A program made the translations under genes and the position numbers. The notes beneath the pieces were generated by a model. That model had not been told where the DNA came from. It saw only the letters and a list, made by a program, of their open reading frames with translations, and ran no database searches. Below, one piece after another: positions 8,101-17,600 of a stretch of DNA of 35,107 nt. The stretch comes from Cyanobacteriota bacterium (GTDB lineage Bacteria > Cyanobacteriota > Cyanobacteriia > PCC-6307 > Cyanobiaceae): positions 1 to 35,107 of the forward strand of contig JAPLIE010000066.1 in NCBI GenBank assembly GCA_026389265.1. Direction: 5' to 3'. The first letter of the stretch is position 1; each line of letters opens with the position of its first letter.

Positions 8101-11100
8101 GTCGCCATCCGCAAGAAACTCCTCTCGGAGCTGCTCACGGCAGCGACCCTTGACGGTGTCTTCGTCGAAGAGGACAAGAAAGTCTTCGAGCAGGGCCTGC
8201 TGATGGTCGCGGGTCCATTGCAGCCAGGTGAAGGGAAACAGCTTGCGTTTGTTCTCCCACTCCTTCCCATCCACCGCATCGAGTGCGGCCTTGAGCTTGC
8301 GGGGCAGGGCCTCCACTGGGATGCCGCTCTGCACCCAGCGATCGATCGTGAAGGCGATCAGTTGGCGGCTGAGGATGGCCGCGGCGTCGAGGTAGCAGCC
8401 AGGAGGTGTGACCCTGCCCTGCAGCATCTCGGTGGGCTCGGCATAGAAATAAAGATCATGGGGAGTGCCGTTGACCACGGTGCCGACCAGGGCATTGCCA
8501 TCCCGGCGACCGGCGCGACCGATGCGCTGCAAGTAGTTCGCAGGCTCGGGGGGCACTGAGCAGAGCAGCACCGATGAGAGGTCGCCGATGTTGATGCCCA
8601 TCTCCAGCGTGGAGGTCGCCGACAGCAGGTTCGGGTGACTGCGGGGGCCGTCATGGATGAACTGATGCTCCAACCGTTCACGGTCGCTGCGTGAGAGCAG
8701 ACCGGTGTGCTCGCGAGCGATGATCCGGTTCACCTGGCCAGAGGTGTATAGACGTCGGTAGAGCGGCAATCCCCCCTGGGGATCACTTTGGTAGTGGCCG
8801 GAGCAACGTTGAACCAGGCAGGGCATCCCCTCCCAGATGGCACGCTCAGCTGGACGGATGCTTTGGCCGTCACCGCAGCAGGTGCAGCGCAGGCTGATCG
8901 GCTCGGCCGCCACGACAATGGCAGTTGGATCCAAGCCCCAGATTCGCTCGCCGTGATGGCCTGGCGGCAGCGCCTGCAAGACTCCGCCGTCTTCCAGGGC
9001 CACTACCGATGCCTCAAGGGCAACCTTCTGGAGTTCCGGCGCGCCGCAGTCACCCAGGCACTTGCTCAACCAGTGCATCGCCCAGGTGGGCCGTCCCTTG
9101 GAGTTGACCAGTTGCTCGAAGTGCCCACGGCCGCGGAGGGACGTCAGAAAGATTGGCTTATTGGACGAAGGGCCAATGTTGGGCAGGTGGGTGGTCAGCC
9201 AGAACGAATAGGTGTCGTCTCCACCACTGGCGAGGTACCTGCTTCCTTGGCCATCGGCGCCGAGGATCTCCGGCACGGGCAGAGCGCCCCGCTGGCGAAG
9301 GTGATGCAGAAAGCCCACCAGAAACTGCCGCACAGCGGCCTGATCGATGTCACGCAGCGCTTCCACCTCGTTGCGCAAGCGCTCCAACAATTCCTGGAGA
9401 AGCGGTTCGAGCCCCTCAAGGCGGATCCCGGCGGCCAGTGCACCGGCCTGCTCCACCGAAGAGCCCAGGCGAGAGCGATAGCCGAACTCGGCCATCACCT
9501 CCCACCGCAGACGCTTCTCGACGATCTCCATCAGCGGGTCGTCTGGCGCGAGGGTTGGACGGGTGCTCTGTTCGATGGCGGACCACTCGCGCAGCCATTC
9601 CAAGTCGGAGGGCAGAAAGGTGGCGACGAAGTCGACGGGGTTCGGCAGCTCCTGGCGCCAGTGATGAAGCAGAGCGCCTTGGAGAGCGGTCAGATCGAGC
9701 GGGTCCGAACCGGATGGCTCCTGATCTCGGCCATGGTGCTGAACGGTGCGGGTGAGCGCTGTGCGGAAGCTGGTTCGATAGGCACGAGCGGCAATGAAGC
9801 CGGCTCGATGGGCAGCGTCCTGGACTGAATCAGAGAAGGCGAGCAGCTTGCGATCGCCGTTGAAGCTGGAAGCAAACAGGGAAGAGGAACAGTTGCTGGT
9901 GAGGCTGGCGGCTGAGGCGCCGATCAGCAGCAGGCTCTGGTGGGCACTGCAGTAGGGGCAATCAGAACTGGATTTAAGATGGTCATTCCGATCACGGGTC
10001 GTGCAGTCGGGCACCTCGACCACCAGCAGGCTTTGACTGGAGCAGCTCTGACAACGCGCTCCCGCTACTGGGGCCTTCCGTTCTTCGCCCTTGGCGGACG
10101 GCTCCTGGATCGTGAGGCAATCCAGGCAGAACAGCCGCTCATCAGCGCTCAGGGGTGCTGCGGAGGACTTCTCACTGACCAGCGGCCTGAGGGGGAACAC
10201 GTACTGGACCAAGGGATCGCGTCCAAAGAAGGCCCGGTAGAAGTTGCGGAGGTTTCGCGCCGGATCCAGCTGACTGGCGTCCTGGTGCAACAGGGTTGAG
10301 GTCCAGCCGGTGGCGCCGCAATCGCGGCAGTGCACGACAGGTAAGTGGTGATCGCCGTCGTTGCTGTCGAGGTCATCGGAATGGAGCAGCTCCGGGCTGG
10401 AGGTCACGCTGGCCACCATCCGCTTCAGCTCCCGGAGCCAGATCTGGATGCGCAGCTGCACCCAAGGCTGGCCGCCGGGGCCGCGGGCATGGCCGATCAG
10501 TGCCAGCAGGCTTTCAAGCAGCAACACCCGGAAGGGGAAGGGGTATCGCTCGTCGATGCCGAGCTGACGAGCAAACCGCTCCAGCAGCTCCGCGAGCGAG
10601 CAGGTACCGGCGGCCTGGCGCACGAGGTTCTGCACCGCAGGCAGACGACCCAATTCGCGGCCCAGGCTGATGCGCCAGCCGGGGTCATCAATCGAACCGT
10701 TTGCCGGGGGCGTGAAGGCCGCGCCAAACCAGAGCGGTACCTGGGCGGCAAGGTAGGCACTGCGAACGGCATCAGCACTTCTGGCCTGACTGGCCCCATA
10801 GCTGCCTGGGTTGAGAACAGCCTCCTGATCGAGGCTGGGAGGCGGAACAAGCAGCAATCCTTTGAGAGGATCGGCGAAATCGGTGTCCTCAAAGAACTCA
10901 GCAGGGGTCTTGCGGTCTTCCTGGATCAGGCTGGAGCGATCAAACGTGCTCCCGAAGATCTGAGAGGCGTAGTAGAGCATCTCTGCCTGAGAATCACCGT
11001 CGCCGAGGGTGGCCGAGGTACCCACACAGATCAGCTCCTCACTGCTGCAGTGCAGGCGATCTCTGAGGCGGCGCACCAGGCAGGCCAGGTCGGTGCCCTG

Positions 11101-11850
11101 GGCTCCATCGAAGGTGTGGAACTCATCCACCACCAGGTAACGCAGCACGCTGGTTCCGTCTTCCAACCGATCGTTCTGGGCCCAGAGGCCCTGGGTGTGG
11201 GGCTGGAGCAGAAGGTAGTCGAGCTGCTTGTAGTTGGTGAGCAGGATGTCGGGCGGGGCCTTGTGCAACGTGGACCGATCTGTGATGACATGCTCAGGTC
11301 CCATGGCGATGGAGCTGACCTCCTCCTGATCGCCGATGTAGAGCCCGGCTCGTAGCCCGGCGAGGGCGGAAATGGTGTGGATGAGATGGGCAATCCGCTT
11401 GGCCTGATCGGTGGCCAGGGCATTCATCGGATAGATGAGGATCACCTTGATACCCCGTCGACCTTGCGCGTGCGCCTGGCGGCAGTGGTCGAGGCAGGGG
11501 TAGAGGAAGGCCTCGGTTTTGCCCGAGCCGGTGCCGGTGGCCACCAGGGTGTTCTGGGGGGAGCCCGGGCTGAGTCGCTCGAAGGCTTGCTCCTGATGCC
11601 GGTAGGGCGGAAAGGGCAGCTGAAGCTCCGGGAACCAGTCAGCGCGGCGGCCCTGCTGGAACGGAAGCGAAATAGAGATGTAGGGGCCTTTGACCAGCCG
11701 ATCCCGATCGGCGAGAAAGCGGTCGATCAGCCCTTCGAAGCCTGGGGTGGTGGGATGAAAGGCAGTGGTGAGAGCGTCCCTGGCGACCTGCTCCAGCTCG
11801 GCGGCGACGACAGAGGGGAGGATTGAACCGGATCCAAGGTGCGCTGACAT
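5161..11850 (-). CDS. Giant DEAD/DEAH helicase with DUF1998 module (DrmA-DrmB- or DruE-like)
   Basis: A 2229-aa SF2 protein. Residues 83-90 (YRHQEQAF) resemble a Q-motif, followed by Walker A TGTGSGKT (105-112), motif II DEFH (242-245) and TSAT (278-281). Helicase domain 2 comes after a long cysteine-bearing insert: LLAFSDSVQDAA, then QRIGRAGRRDG near residue 1110. Several C-x2-C pairs (about 507, 575-605, 990-1013, 1415-1447) suggest zinc ribbons. The DUF1998-type cluster CGCNDGCYRCLYAYR lies near 1690. About 530 residues follow, with a possible Vsr/DUF559-like nuclease segment (about 1815-1865). DISARM splits the helicase and DUF1998 parts into DrmA and DrmB; Druantia DruE is a single giant. 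This gene fits either comparison. It starts 2 nt after the GTPase stop. Confidence 0.85.
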   Translation of the reverse strand: MSAHLGSGSILPSVVAAELEQVARDALTTAFHPTTPGFEGLIDRFLADRDRLVKGPYISISLPFQQGRRADWFPELQLPFPPYRHQEQAFERLSPGSPQNTLVATGTGSGKTEAFLYPCLDHCRQAHAQGRRGIKVILIYPMNALATDQAKRIAHLIHTISALAGLRAGLYIGDQEEVSSIAMGPEHVITDRSTLHKAPPDILLTNYKQLDYLLLQPHTQGLWAQNDRLEDGTSVLRYLVVDEFHTFDGAQGTDLACLVRRLRDRLHCSSEELICVGTSATLGDGDSQAEMLYYASQIFGSTFDRSSLIQEDRKTPAEFFEDTDFADPLKGLLLVPPPSLDQEAVLNPGSYGASQARSADAVRSAYLAAQVPLWFGAAFTPPANGSIDDPGWRISLGRELGRLPAVQNLVRQAAGTCSLAELLERFARQLGIDERYPFPFRVLLLESLLALIGHARGPGGQPWVQLRIQIWLRELKRMVASVTSSPELLHSDDLDSNDGDHHLPVVHCRDCGATGWTSTLLHQDASQLDPARNLRNFYRAFFGRDPLVQYVFPLRPLVSEKSSAAPLSADERLFCLDCLTIQEPSAKGEERKAPVAGARCQSCSSQSLLVVEVPDCTTRDRNDHLKSSSDCPYCSAHQSLLLIGASAASLTSNCSSSLFASSFNGDRKLLAFSDSVQDAAHRAGFIAARAYRTSFRTALTRTVQHHGRDQEPSGSDPLDLTALQGALLHHWRQELPNPVDFVATFLPSDLEWLREWSAIEQSTRPTLAPDDPLMEIVEKRLRWEVMAEFGYRSRLGSSVEQAGALAAGIRLEGLEPLLQELLERLRNEVEALRDIDQAAVRQFLVGFLHHLRQRGALPVPEILGADGQGSRYLASGGDDTYSFWLTTHLPNIGPSSNKPIFLTSLRGRGHFEQLVNSKGRPTWAMHWLSKCLGDCGAPELQKVALEASVVALEDGGVLQALPPGHHGERIWGLDPTAIVVAAEPISLRCTCCGDGQSIRPAERAIWEGMPCLVQRCSGHYQSDPQGGLPLYRRLYTSGQVNRIIAREHTGLLSRSDRERLEHQFIHDGPRSHPNLLSATSTLEMGINIGDLSSVLLCSVPPEPANYLQRIGRAGRRDGNALVGTVVNGTPHDLYFYAEPTEMLQGRVTPPGCYLDAAAILSRQLIAFTIDRWVQSGIPVEALPRKLKAALDAVDGKEWENKRKLFPFTWLQWTRDHQQALLEDFLVLFDEDTVKGRCREQLREEFLADGDATPLFQRRLIGRLEGLASERRRLFNEGKRLAKRFRELSSINPAALLEAQKQEKEEVLREQRAYADLRKELENRPLLQMLTDEGFLPNYAFPEAGVTLKSVLWRRLTRKPKAGRSSEDLKPLSYQRPGSVAIRELVPDGVFYAQGRRVKVDQIDLTLNPIERWRFCRVCSYSCQEGEQGFKDQVCPRCGDANFCDAHQVKEMARLRQVVATTDDALSRISDDRDDRTNTFFQRQLLIIPDLNRVEITLAVDDAEFPFGAEFIGSTTFREINFGAVNPAGNGHQIAGQQFRVRGFEICSGCGKVLTGPPTSKQHAYSCRFRDKPDDAKARKLLFMYREFNSEALRFLLPDRLFWDDTGKSSFQAALSLGLKKHFSGKVDHLLPAVSTEPQSLGSVNGEGPGTQRKTFLYLYDSVPGGTGYLRQLVENSGERLRSVFEDSRSSLQACGCNDGCYRCLYAYRSRFERDRISKNRALDQLTVLLRHWEQLKSSRRSLTSITITTQVESELEDKFIDALREGKAAPPGVAVKLTADTWQGQTAFHLSVNGVNWMVQTQVEIGKAQGVDVPSRCDFLITPTSGGLPIAVYTDGWDFHRNRLATDVRQRMALQRSGRYRFWALCWEDVVGKPNGPADPLPANGLLKGLVPSFIRDPAAFAEQWLPVSRFEVIEPRSDQLGTILPRDLRWAQESNSLQLLMAYLSQPSEINRTRAWEGLAHTFCLAQLGQDMGNGISASLQEPIESLGLASHLEEWRLEREQGQAGQWLEQAAGFTVLSCIDLRSHGARRTDASFRALHFDPVQPVGDKEQQIGWREWLRQGNLFQFLPHMLLSTTGCTGADQTSVVVPSLEPDPLVAAMWDQMPPRSRDAPSPEWSKALSFSERHARTCHPLLVALQLGLEPLGVGPPEFGYELEGSLGEVVVEIEMAWPELQIAVLLRPPDDESSDQPLGAWLDGWVIFHPDSPPDRVLASFRSKNHPSPVLASQP

Positions 11851-11852
11851 GG

Positions 11853-12953
11853 CTAACTATTCCGCCGGAGAGAAATGGCCTTGGTGAACTCTCGCTTAAA
11901 GGCATCGGCAATCTCTTGATCTGTTGGTGTTGCACCTACATTATTTGAAAGCAAAGTGTAAAGAGCTGCGATATAGGCTTCTCCAAGTGCGGCAGTAATC
12001 ACACCAGCAGTCGCAGCTCCAATAGCACCGCCGGCTACGCTGCCGGCTCCTGGGATCAACTTGAGCAGGTTGCTGACGATGGTACGGCCAAGGAATGCAC
12101 CACCGGCACCACCAAGAACACTCACGACAAGCGAGGAAAGAAAACCTTCAGTAACAGGAAGTCCAAAGATCGTTGTGATCCCTGCAATCATGGTGATCTG
12201 AACAGGAATAATCGCGGCCGCATCAGCAAAGGGAATAGGAGCGGCTGCGATGCCGCCGGCTGTGACTGTTGCCGCCGCTACAGCCTGATGGGCTTGTGTT
12301 GTTTTCAAGTCCAGGTCAACCTTCTGAGCCGCTGCGAACGCTCGGCGATGGGCTTCTGGCACAAGTTGCATGGAATGCTGAACAAGGTCATTGAGCCCCA
12401 TCGGCTCAAGAACATGCCCGTCATCAAACTCCTCCCGAAGCGCTCGAACGCGGATGACATTGGTGAACTTCGGAAGGAGATCGTGAACCGTCTGCCGGAA
12501 ACCTTGGTCTGCTCGTGCCTTAGTAATCACTCCAACGACAGGAACGAAGTCAACAAGCTTCTCGACCAAGTCATGTTCTGCTTCCTCTACCCTGCGGAGG
12601 TCTTCGGCGATGCAGACCCAGGCCAGATGGATATGGGTAGCAGGGTCGACGCTTTGCCGTCGTTCCGAGATGAACTTGCGTAGCTGATCATCGGTCTCTT
12701 TGAAGTTGGCCATCTCCAACCCCCGCGTGTCAAAGATTGAGAGTGGGATGCCCTCCTTTTTGATCTCCCGTGTGCCAGGGGTTACTGGCTTTCCTACGCC
12801 AGTACGCACGAAGTCACCCTCAAAGACTGAATTGATCAAAGTGCTTTTACCCACACCACTTCGGCCAGCAATCAGAATATTGACATGGCCCCGCTCTTTC
12901 ATGGCTTGTTTGTAAGCATCCTGGATGATCTTGTGGAGGTCGAAGGTACTCAT
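11853..12953 (-). CDS. Membrane-associated P-loop GTPase (Era/IRG-like, hydrophobic DUF697-like tail)
   Basis: A 366-aa GTPase. G1 is GRSGVGKS (30-37), switch-region TPGT lies near 58-61, G3 is DTRG (75-78), and the G4 position reads TKAR (144-147) instead of the usual N/TKxD, with Asp two residues later. The C-terminal 150 residues are Ala/Gly-rich and hydrophobic, in the style of YcjF/DUF697 or IRG-like membrane-inserting tails. I start at the ATG at 12953 because it lies 4 nt after the DUF262 stop; a longer frame to 13070 would overlap that gene. GC is clearly lower than in the flanking genes (sample lines 42-53%). It is not a core DISARM gene. A membrane-acting effector or sensor role is inferred. 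Confidence 0.85.
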   Translation of the reverse strand: MSTFDLHKIIQDAYKQAMKERGHVNILIAGRSGVGKSTLINSVFEGDFVRTGVGKPVTPGTREIKKEGIPLSIFDTRGLEMANFKETDDQLRKFISERRQSVDPATHIHLAWVCIAEDLRRVEEAEHDLVEKLVDFVPVVGVITKARADQGFRQTVHDLLPKFTNVIRVRALREEFDDGHVLEPMGLNDLVQHSMQLVPEAHRRAFAAAQKVDLDLKTTQAHQAVAAATVTAGGIAAAPIPFADAAAIIPVQITMIAGITTIFGLPVTEGFLSSLVVSVLGGAGGAFLGRTIVSNLLKLIPGAGSVAGGAIGAATAGVITAALGEAYIAALYTLLSNNVGATPTDQEIADAFKREFTKAISLRRNS

Positions 12954-12957
12954 CGCT

Positions 12958-14637
12958 TTAGGCTGTGTGGGAAGGCGCAGTAGCTGAAGCGACGGCGGAG
13001 GCCAACAGCTTGAGCCTTTGGGAGAGGAAGCCCTCATAGTCATCAATCCATTGAGCCGCGTCAGGTCCATGGGGGATGAGATGACTTTTCAAGACCTTGG
13101 CCATGGGGAAATGCTCCTCTGCGCGCATCTCCTCCATGTACTCGGAAGGAGCCTGGCAACTGATGCGTTGGTTGGTGGTGCTGTCAATCAGGCAGCGGTT
13201 AAGCACCACGTCACGATGGCGAGCTTCAATGCCGCGGTTTTCCAGAAACTTGGCGGGAAAGATGTGGTGATCGTCGATGCCACTGCTCATCAGCAGCTGG
13301 TGGTTGAGCACGGCGCGGCTGTGGAAATCAAGGGGAGCGGTACTCGAAGTGAGGATCAGGCAGATCGTTGCTCGGTAGAGGGAGCGCTGGCGAGGTGTGA
13401 CTTCGCGCAGAAGATCAGGATTGAACTGAAAGGTTCGAACGGTTTCAGGGGGCTGGGACTGGGGATCGTGGAACCATGCGATCAGTTCATTCACATCCCG
13501 GGTGCTCTGGGTGTTGGGCGCGTTTTCGTAGGCCTGGCTGAATACGGAGCACCAGAACCAGCGACGAACTTGCTCTCTCTGAGCTCCAATGGCAACCCCC
13601 TTTGATTCATCGACCCAGGCAAAAGCCGCTGCCATCGGAGGCAGCATGGTGGCGTAGGGCAACCAACGGGGTTGGAGTACCCAGCAATCGTCGGCCAGAA
13701 GCGTGAGGGAACGATCGAGCCCCTTCACCACTCGTGGCCACCAGTGGGCCACGGTGTCGGCGTCGAGGTTGAGTACATCGCCGCGTTTGCAGCTGCGGGC
13801 CTGGCCGCCAGCCAAGGCGATGGCCATCAGCAGGTAGTAGGGATCAACATCGAACCGGTTGATCAACGGGTGCTCTGAGCGGGCCTGCTCCCAGAGATCT
13901 CGGAGGCGAATCTCTTGGCTCCAGAAGCGAGCAGTGAGCAGCTCGAACACGCTGAGTTTCACGCCCGTGCGGTTGAGCGTCTCGAAGATGGTGCACAGGG
14001 CTGCTGGCTCGGTTTCGGCAGAGAGGGTGACGACTGGAAAGTCGTAGCGCTCGAAGGCATCGATCCAGTCGCCTCGGATCTTCAGGAGTTCCTTCTGGAG
14101 CTGCTCGCGCTCATCGGCGGCGCGGGTGGCCACCACGGTGAGCATCCAGTTGAGATATCCACCGGTACCGCTTTTCAATACGGCGAGTGGCAACAGAAGG
14201 TGCTCGGCCTGGTAGCTGGGATCTTCTCGCCGCTTGAACGCCGATCGAGTGATACGCAGGTAGCTGATGGCGTCTTCGAAGTCCTCGCCTTCAATCAGCT
14301 TCTGCAGGCTGAGGTAATAGCGATGATCGCCCTTTCCGTAGAAGGCCTGGTAGAGGGAGGTGAGGCGCTGCTGGCCATCGAGCACTAGGAAAGTGTGATG
14401 TTCGCTGGCGGCGGGCGCACCCTCGAAAGCACGGGCCGAAAAGACCCGTTCCCGATCACGCACACGCAGGATGCTGCCGGCGGGATAGCTGTTGGCGATC
14501 GAGACGATCAAAGCCTGAGTGGCGCTGGGCTCCCAGACGAAATCGCGCTGGAAGTCGGGCAACACCATGTCGCCGGCTTCAATGAGAGCGAGCAAATCCA
14601 GGAGGCGCTTCGGGTTGGTGTCTTCGTAGATGGTCAC
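12958..14637 (-). CDS. DUF262 (ParB/GmrS-like) protein with C-terminal HNH-type nuclease motif
   Basis: A 559-aa protein. The N-terminal DUF262 fold has PDFQRDFVW (27-35) and the hallmark DGQQR (87-91), the nucleotide-hydrolysing ParB-like site of GmrS, SspE and BrxU. The C-terminal domain carries DDHHIFP (about 453-459) and a later LNRCLIDSTTNQRIS segment, the His/Asn pattern of DUF1524/HNH endonucleases. The family members named above are modification-sensing or modification-compatible restriction enzymes. Its start overlaps the methylase stop (ATGA) and it ends 4 nt before the GTPase. Sitting directly after a DNA methylase, it could be the restricting partner or an accessory type IV-like nuclease. 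Confidence 0.87.
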   Translation of the reverse strand: MTIYEDTNPKRLLDLLALIEAGDMVLPDFQRDFVWEPSATQALIVSIANSYPAGSILRVRDRERVFSARAFEGAPAASEHHTFLVLDGQQRLTSLYQAFYGKGDHRYYLSLQKLIEGEDFEDAISYLRITRSAFKRREDPSYQAEHLLLPLAVLKSGTGGYLNWMLTVVATRAADEREQLQKELLKIRGDWIDAFERYDFPVVTLSAETEPAALCTIFETLNRTGVKLSVFELLTARFWSQEIRLRDLWEQARSEHPLINRFDVDPYYLLMAIALAGGQARSCKRGDVLNLDADTVAHWWPRVVKGLDRSLTLLADDCWVLQPRWLPYATMLPPMAAAFAWVDESKGVAIGAQREQVRRWFWCSVFSQAYENAPNTQSTRDVNELIAWFHDPQSQPPETVRTFQFNPDLLREVTPRQRSLYRATICLILTSSTAPLDFHSRAVLNHQLLMSSGIDDHHIFPAKFLENRGIEARHRDVVLNRCLIDSTTNQRISCQAPSEYMEEMRAEEHFPMAKVLKSHLIPHGPDAAQWIDDYEGFLSQRLKLLASAVASATAPSHTA

Positions 14638-17600
14638 GTCGCCACCTCCGCCCTCTCAAAGAACTCCCACGCCGCTCGATAATCCTCCACCCGATCACAC
14701 AGGCTCCAGGGCGCCTCATAGCTGATCGTGCGCTCCACCGGCCCACCTGGCAGAGTGTCATCGAGGATCGTTCGCGTGAAGGTGCCGATGGTTTCGTGCT
14801 GGATGTCTTCCCAGCCGGTGGTCCTGGCGGCTCCGCGGCCCGTTCCCTTTCGGGGGAAGCCGACGCCGGTGAGGCCCTTGCTGGCAGTGAACACGATGCG
14901 ACCGTTTTGGTCGTACCAAGTGTCGCGTTCGTATTGCTGCATCACCGGGAATTGCACCCGGTAAATGGTGATCAGTTCCTCCAGGCTGAGGCCGAGGGCC
15001 TGGGCCACAAGCACATCGATCTCCACCAAGGCTTGACGGCGCATGAAATCGGTGCGCAGAGCGCATTCCCGCTGCCAAGTAGGTGTGAGGTTGGTGAAGA
15101 AGCTATTTGGCAAGCGGGAGTCGTCTTTGGACCAGCGTTGCTGGCTGAAGGAATGATCCCAGCATTCGGTCCAGAGCTTGGCATAAAGAGAGGTGAGGCA
15201 GTTAAGTACTACAATTCTCGAAAGAGAGGATGAGCCTGTAGCCATCAAGGGGAAAAGCCTAAAAATATCAATACTCAGATTGCTCTTGCCCGTGCTCCTA
15301 AGATAAAAGTCACCAATCAGCGAAGAAGAGAAGAGACAGAAGCTGTTCAGGGCAGAGAGACTTTTGAAACCAATTGAGTAGCAAGTGTCGATGTGTGCAA
15401 TGCCTGGTGTAATCACAGCTGATATTAGCGTGCGCTCGCCAGTTTGAGAAAGCATTTTCCTGGCAATAATCCTATATTCGTCGAGCAAAAGACTCTTCCA
15501 TTTTGTGATTGGCGAACGCGCTCTATACTCCGCTCGATCAAGTAGCACCTGATTTGAACCCCTTGGCAAATAGTTGTCTGCAATGCTTAGCAGATCTAAG
15601 CAGTCGTAGTCACTATTTAATACGCAGGCTTGGCGGGGTGTCTTGTAGAGAGGTGTGCAAATATAGATACAGGGTCCGGACAAAACTAGGCCCTCTGGGC
15701 TGCTTGGAAATTCAGAGCCTCGCTTAATAGTACCGTCCTTTTGTCTTTCGTGCTCAATCCACATGACGGATGAATCCAGGGATACAAGATCGTGCCGATC
15801 TGGAAAATCAGCAATCTTCTTTAGAACAGAAAGCAGTTGCTCTGAGTGAAGTACTGGTAGCCTTGCGGCATTGAAAGGTGTTCCTGGCTCGTCATAGAGA
15901 GATGCAAAGAGACCAAGAGATTCCATATTTACATTTATTACTCTTGAAGGATGCCCCCTCAGCTCCCATCTGCCATTCAAGTCCTTAATTCCTGGAAGAT
16001 CAAGTCTGTCAGCCGATTGAAAACACCCGTCAAGTGTAGATGCAGCAAACAAGTTTGCTATTGAGAGGAAGCTATGCTGCTGCACCCCCTGGCGCTCCTG
16101 GCCATAGATATTAATGCTATACTTTACGTGATGATCTACTTCCGGAAAAAGACTTAGCTCATTCTGAAACTGACAATGAAGGGCCAGTTTCTTGTAAAGG
16201 CTTTGCCTTAGAATTCCACCTTTTGCATCATCATAAACTCCTTCAGGATGCAGGAAGCCGCAAACGCCCCTTGTTGAATTTAGGCGCCAAGCTTGCGGAA
16301 GGAAGCATTTGTAGAGGTTGGCCTTGCTACCTTCAAGCAATGGATAGTTCTGCAGGGCATTTAGAAATGCCTTGCTACCGACCTGCCCCGCGTATTCCTC
16401 CAAGTAGGCATCCTTCAGGTTGGGATACGCCTTAAAGGCGTCGGCTCGCCGCTGTACCAACTCGCTAGCGCTCACCTTGCGGATCAGCACCATCGGATCC
16501 GCATCACCGATCACACCCTTCTCCTCCCACTCCACCTTCAGCCAGGGGGGATTCCCCACGATCAGATCGAAGCCCCCGTCCGGGCCGCCCAGCAGATCGG
16601 CGAACTCCAGATCCCAGTGCAGCGGCCGGATCCGGGCGGTGATGGCTTCCACAGCCCTCAGCCGCTCGATTTCTTCCAGCAGCTTCGCCTTGTTCACGTA
16701 GCCGTGGCGGTCGTTGAAATCCACCGCCAGTTGCTTCGGCTGGGTGTCGGGCAGCAGCTGCAGCTGCTCTTCCTCGCCATCCAGCACCGATTCGATGTCC
16801 CCCAGCACGCAGCTCAAATCGTTGAGCCACTCCTCCCGGCTCGGCAGCAGTGCCGCCTGCTCCAGCGGCCAGAACCACAATGCACACCAGTAGTCCATCG
16901 CCAACTTCAGCCGCAGCCGGGCATTGGCATTGGCGATGCCCACACCAGCCACCTCCTGGGCCTGGATGCGGTCTTTCAAGCTCAGCGGTTTCCATTCCAG
17001 GCCTGCCTCCGCCTGCGGTTCTCCCCATACCGGCAGTGGATCTGTTGTGCGTTCTCGGATCTGCGCTAGTTGCTCGGCCCACGCGCGCATCAGGCCATCG
17101 GCGATCCGGCTGAGCCGCTGCAGGCGCCGGAGCTCCTGGGGGCTGAAGGGAGCCACAGCAAAGCGCTTCTGCCACTGCTTGATCGTCTCCACCTCCTGAG
17201 GAACCAAGGCCTTGATCACCTTGTCGGCCTTGAGGGCCATCCCCGGATCGGGCAGCAGGAAATGGAAAATGGCGTCGTCTGGAAGTTCCTCTTCCCAGGC
17301 CAGCTCCTGGGGCGCCTGCTCATGCCACAACTTGGCCGGCTTGCCCTTCTTGCCTTCCTCGGGCAGTTGATGCAGGCGGACGATCTGTCGCCGGGCGCCC
17401 ACCAGGGAGTTACCGCAGATCAGCTGCTGGCCAAACCAGGGCACGAAGGCACGCCCCTGCTCCGGTTGGTAGATGCTGTTCAGCCACAGGCTTACCTCGG
17501 CCAGCTCGATCGCCACCGGGTTGAGATCCACGCCGAACACATTGCGATCGGCCAGCCGCATCTTCACCTTCTGCAGCTCATTGGCAAACTTCTCATGGGG

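Noticed and set aside
5539-11826. Many plus-strand frames up to 346 codons opposite the giant helicase
   Set aside because: They lie antisense to a gene with clear motifs throughout and show no domain of their own.
12954-13070. Longer N-terminus for the GTPase
   Set aside because: The extra 39 codons overlap the end of the DUF262 gene and are not protein-like; the ATG at 12953 sits right after that gene's stop.
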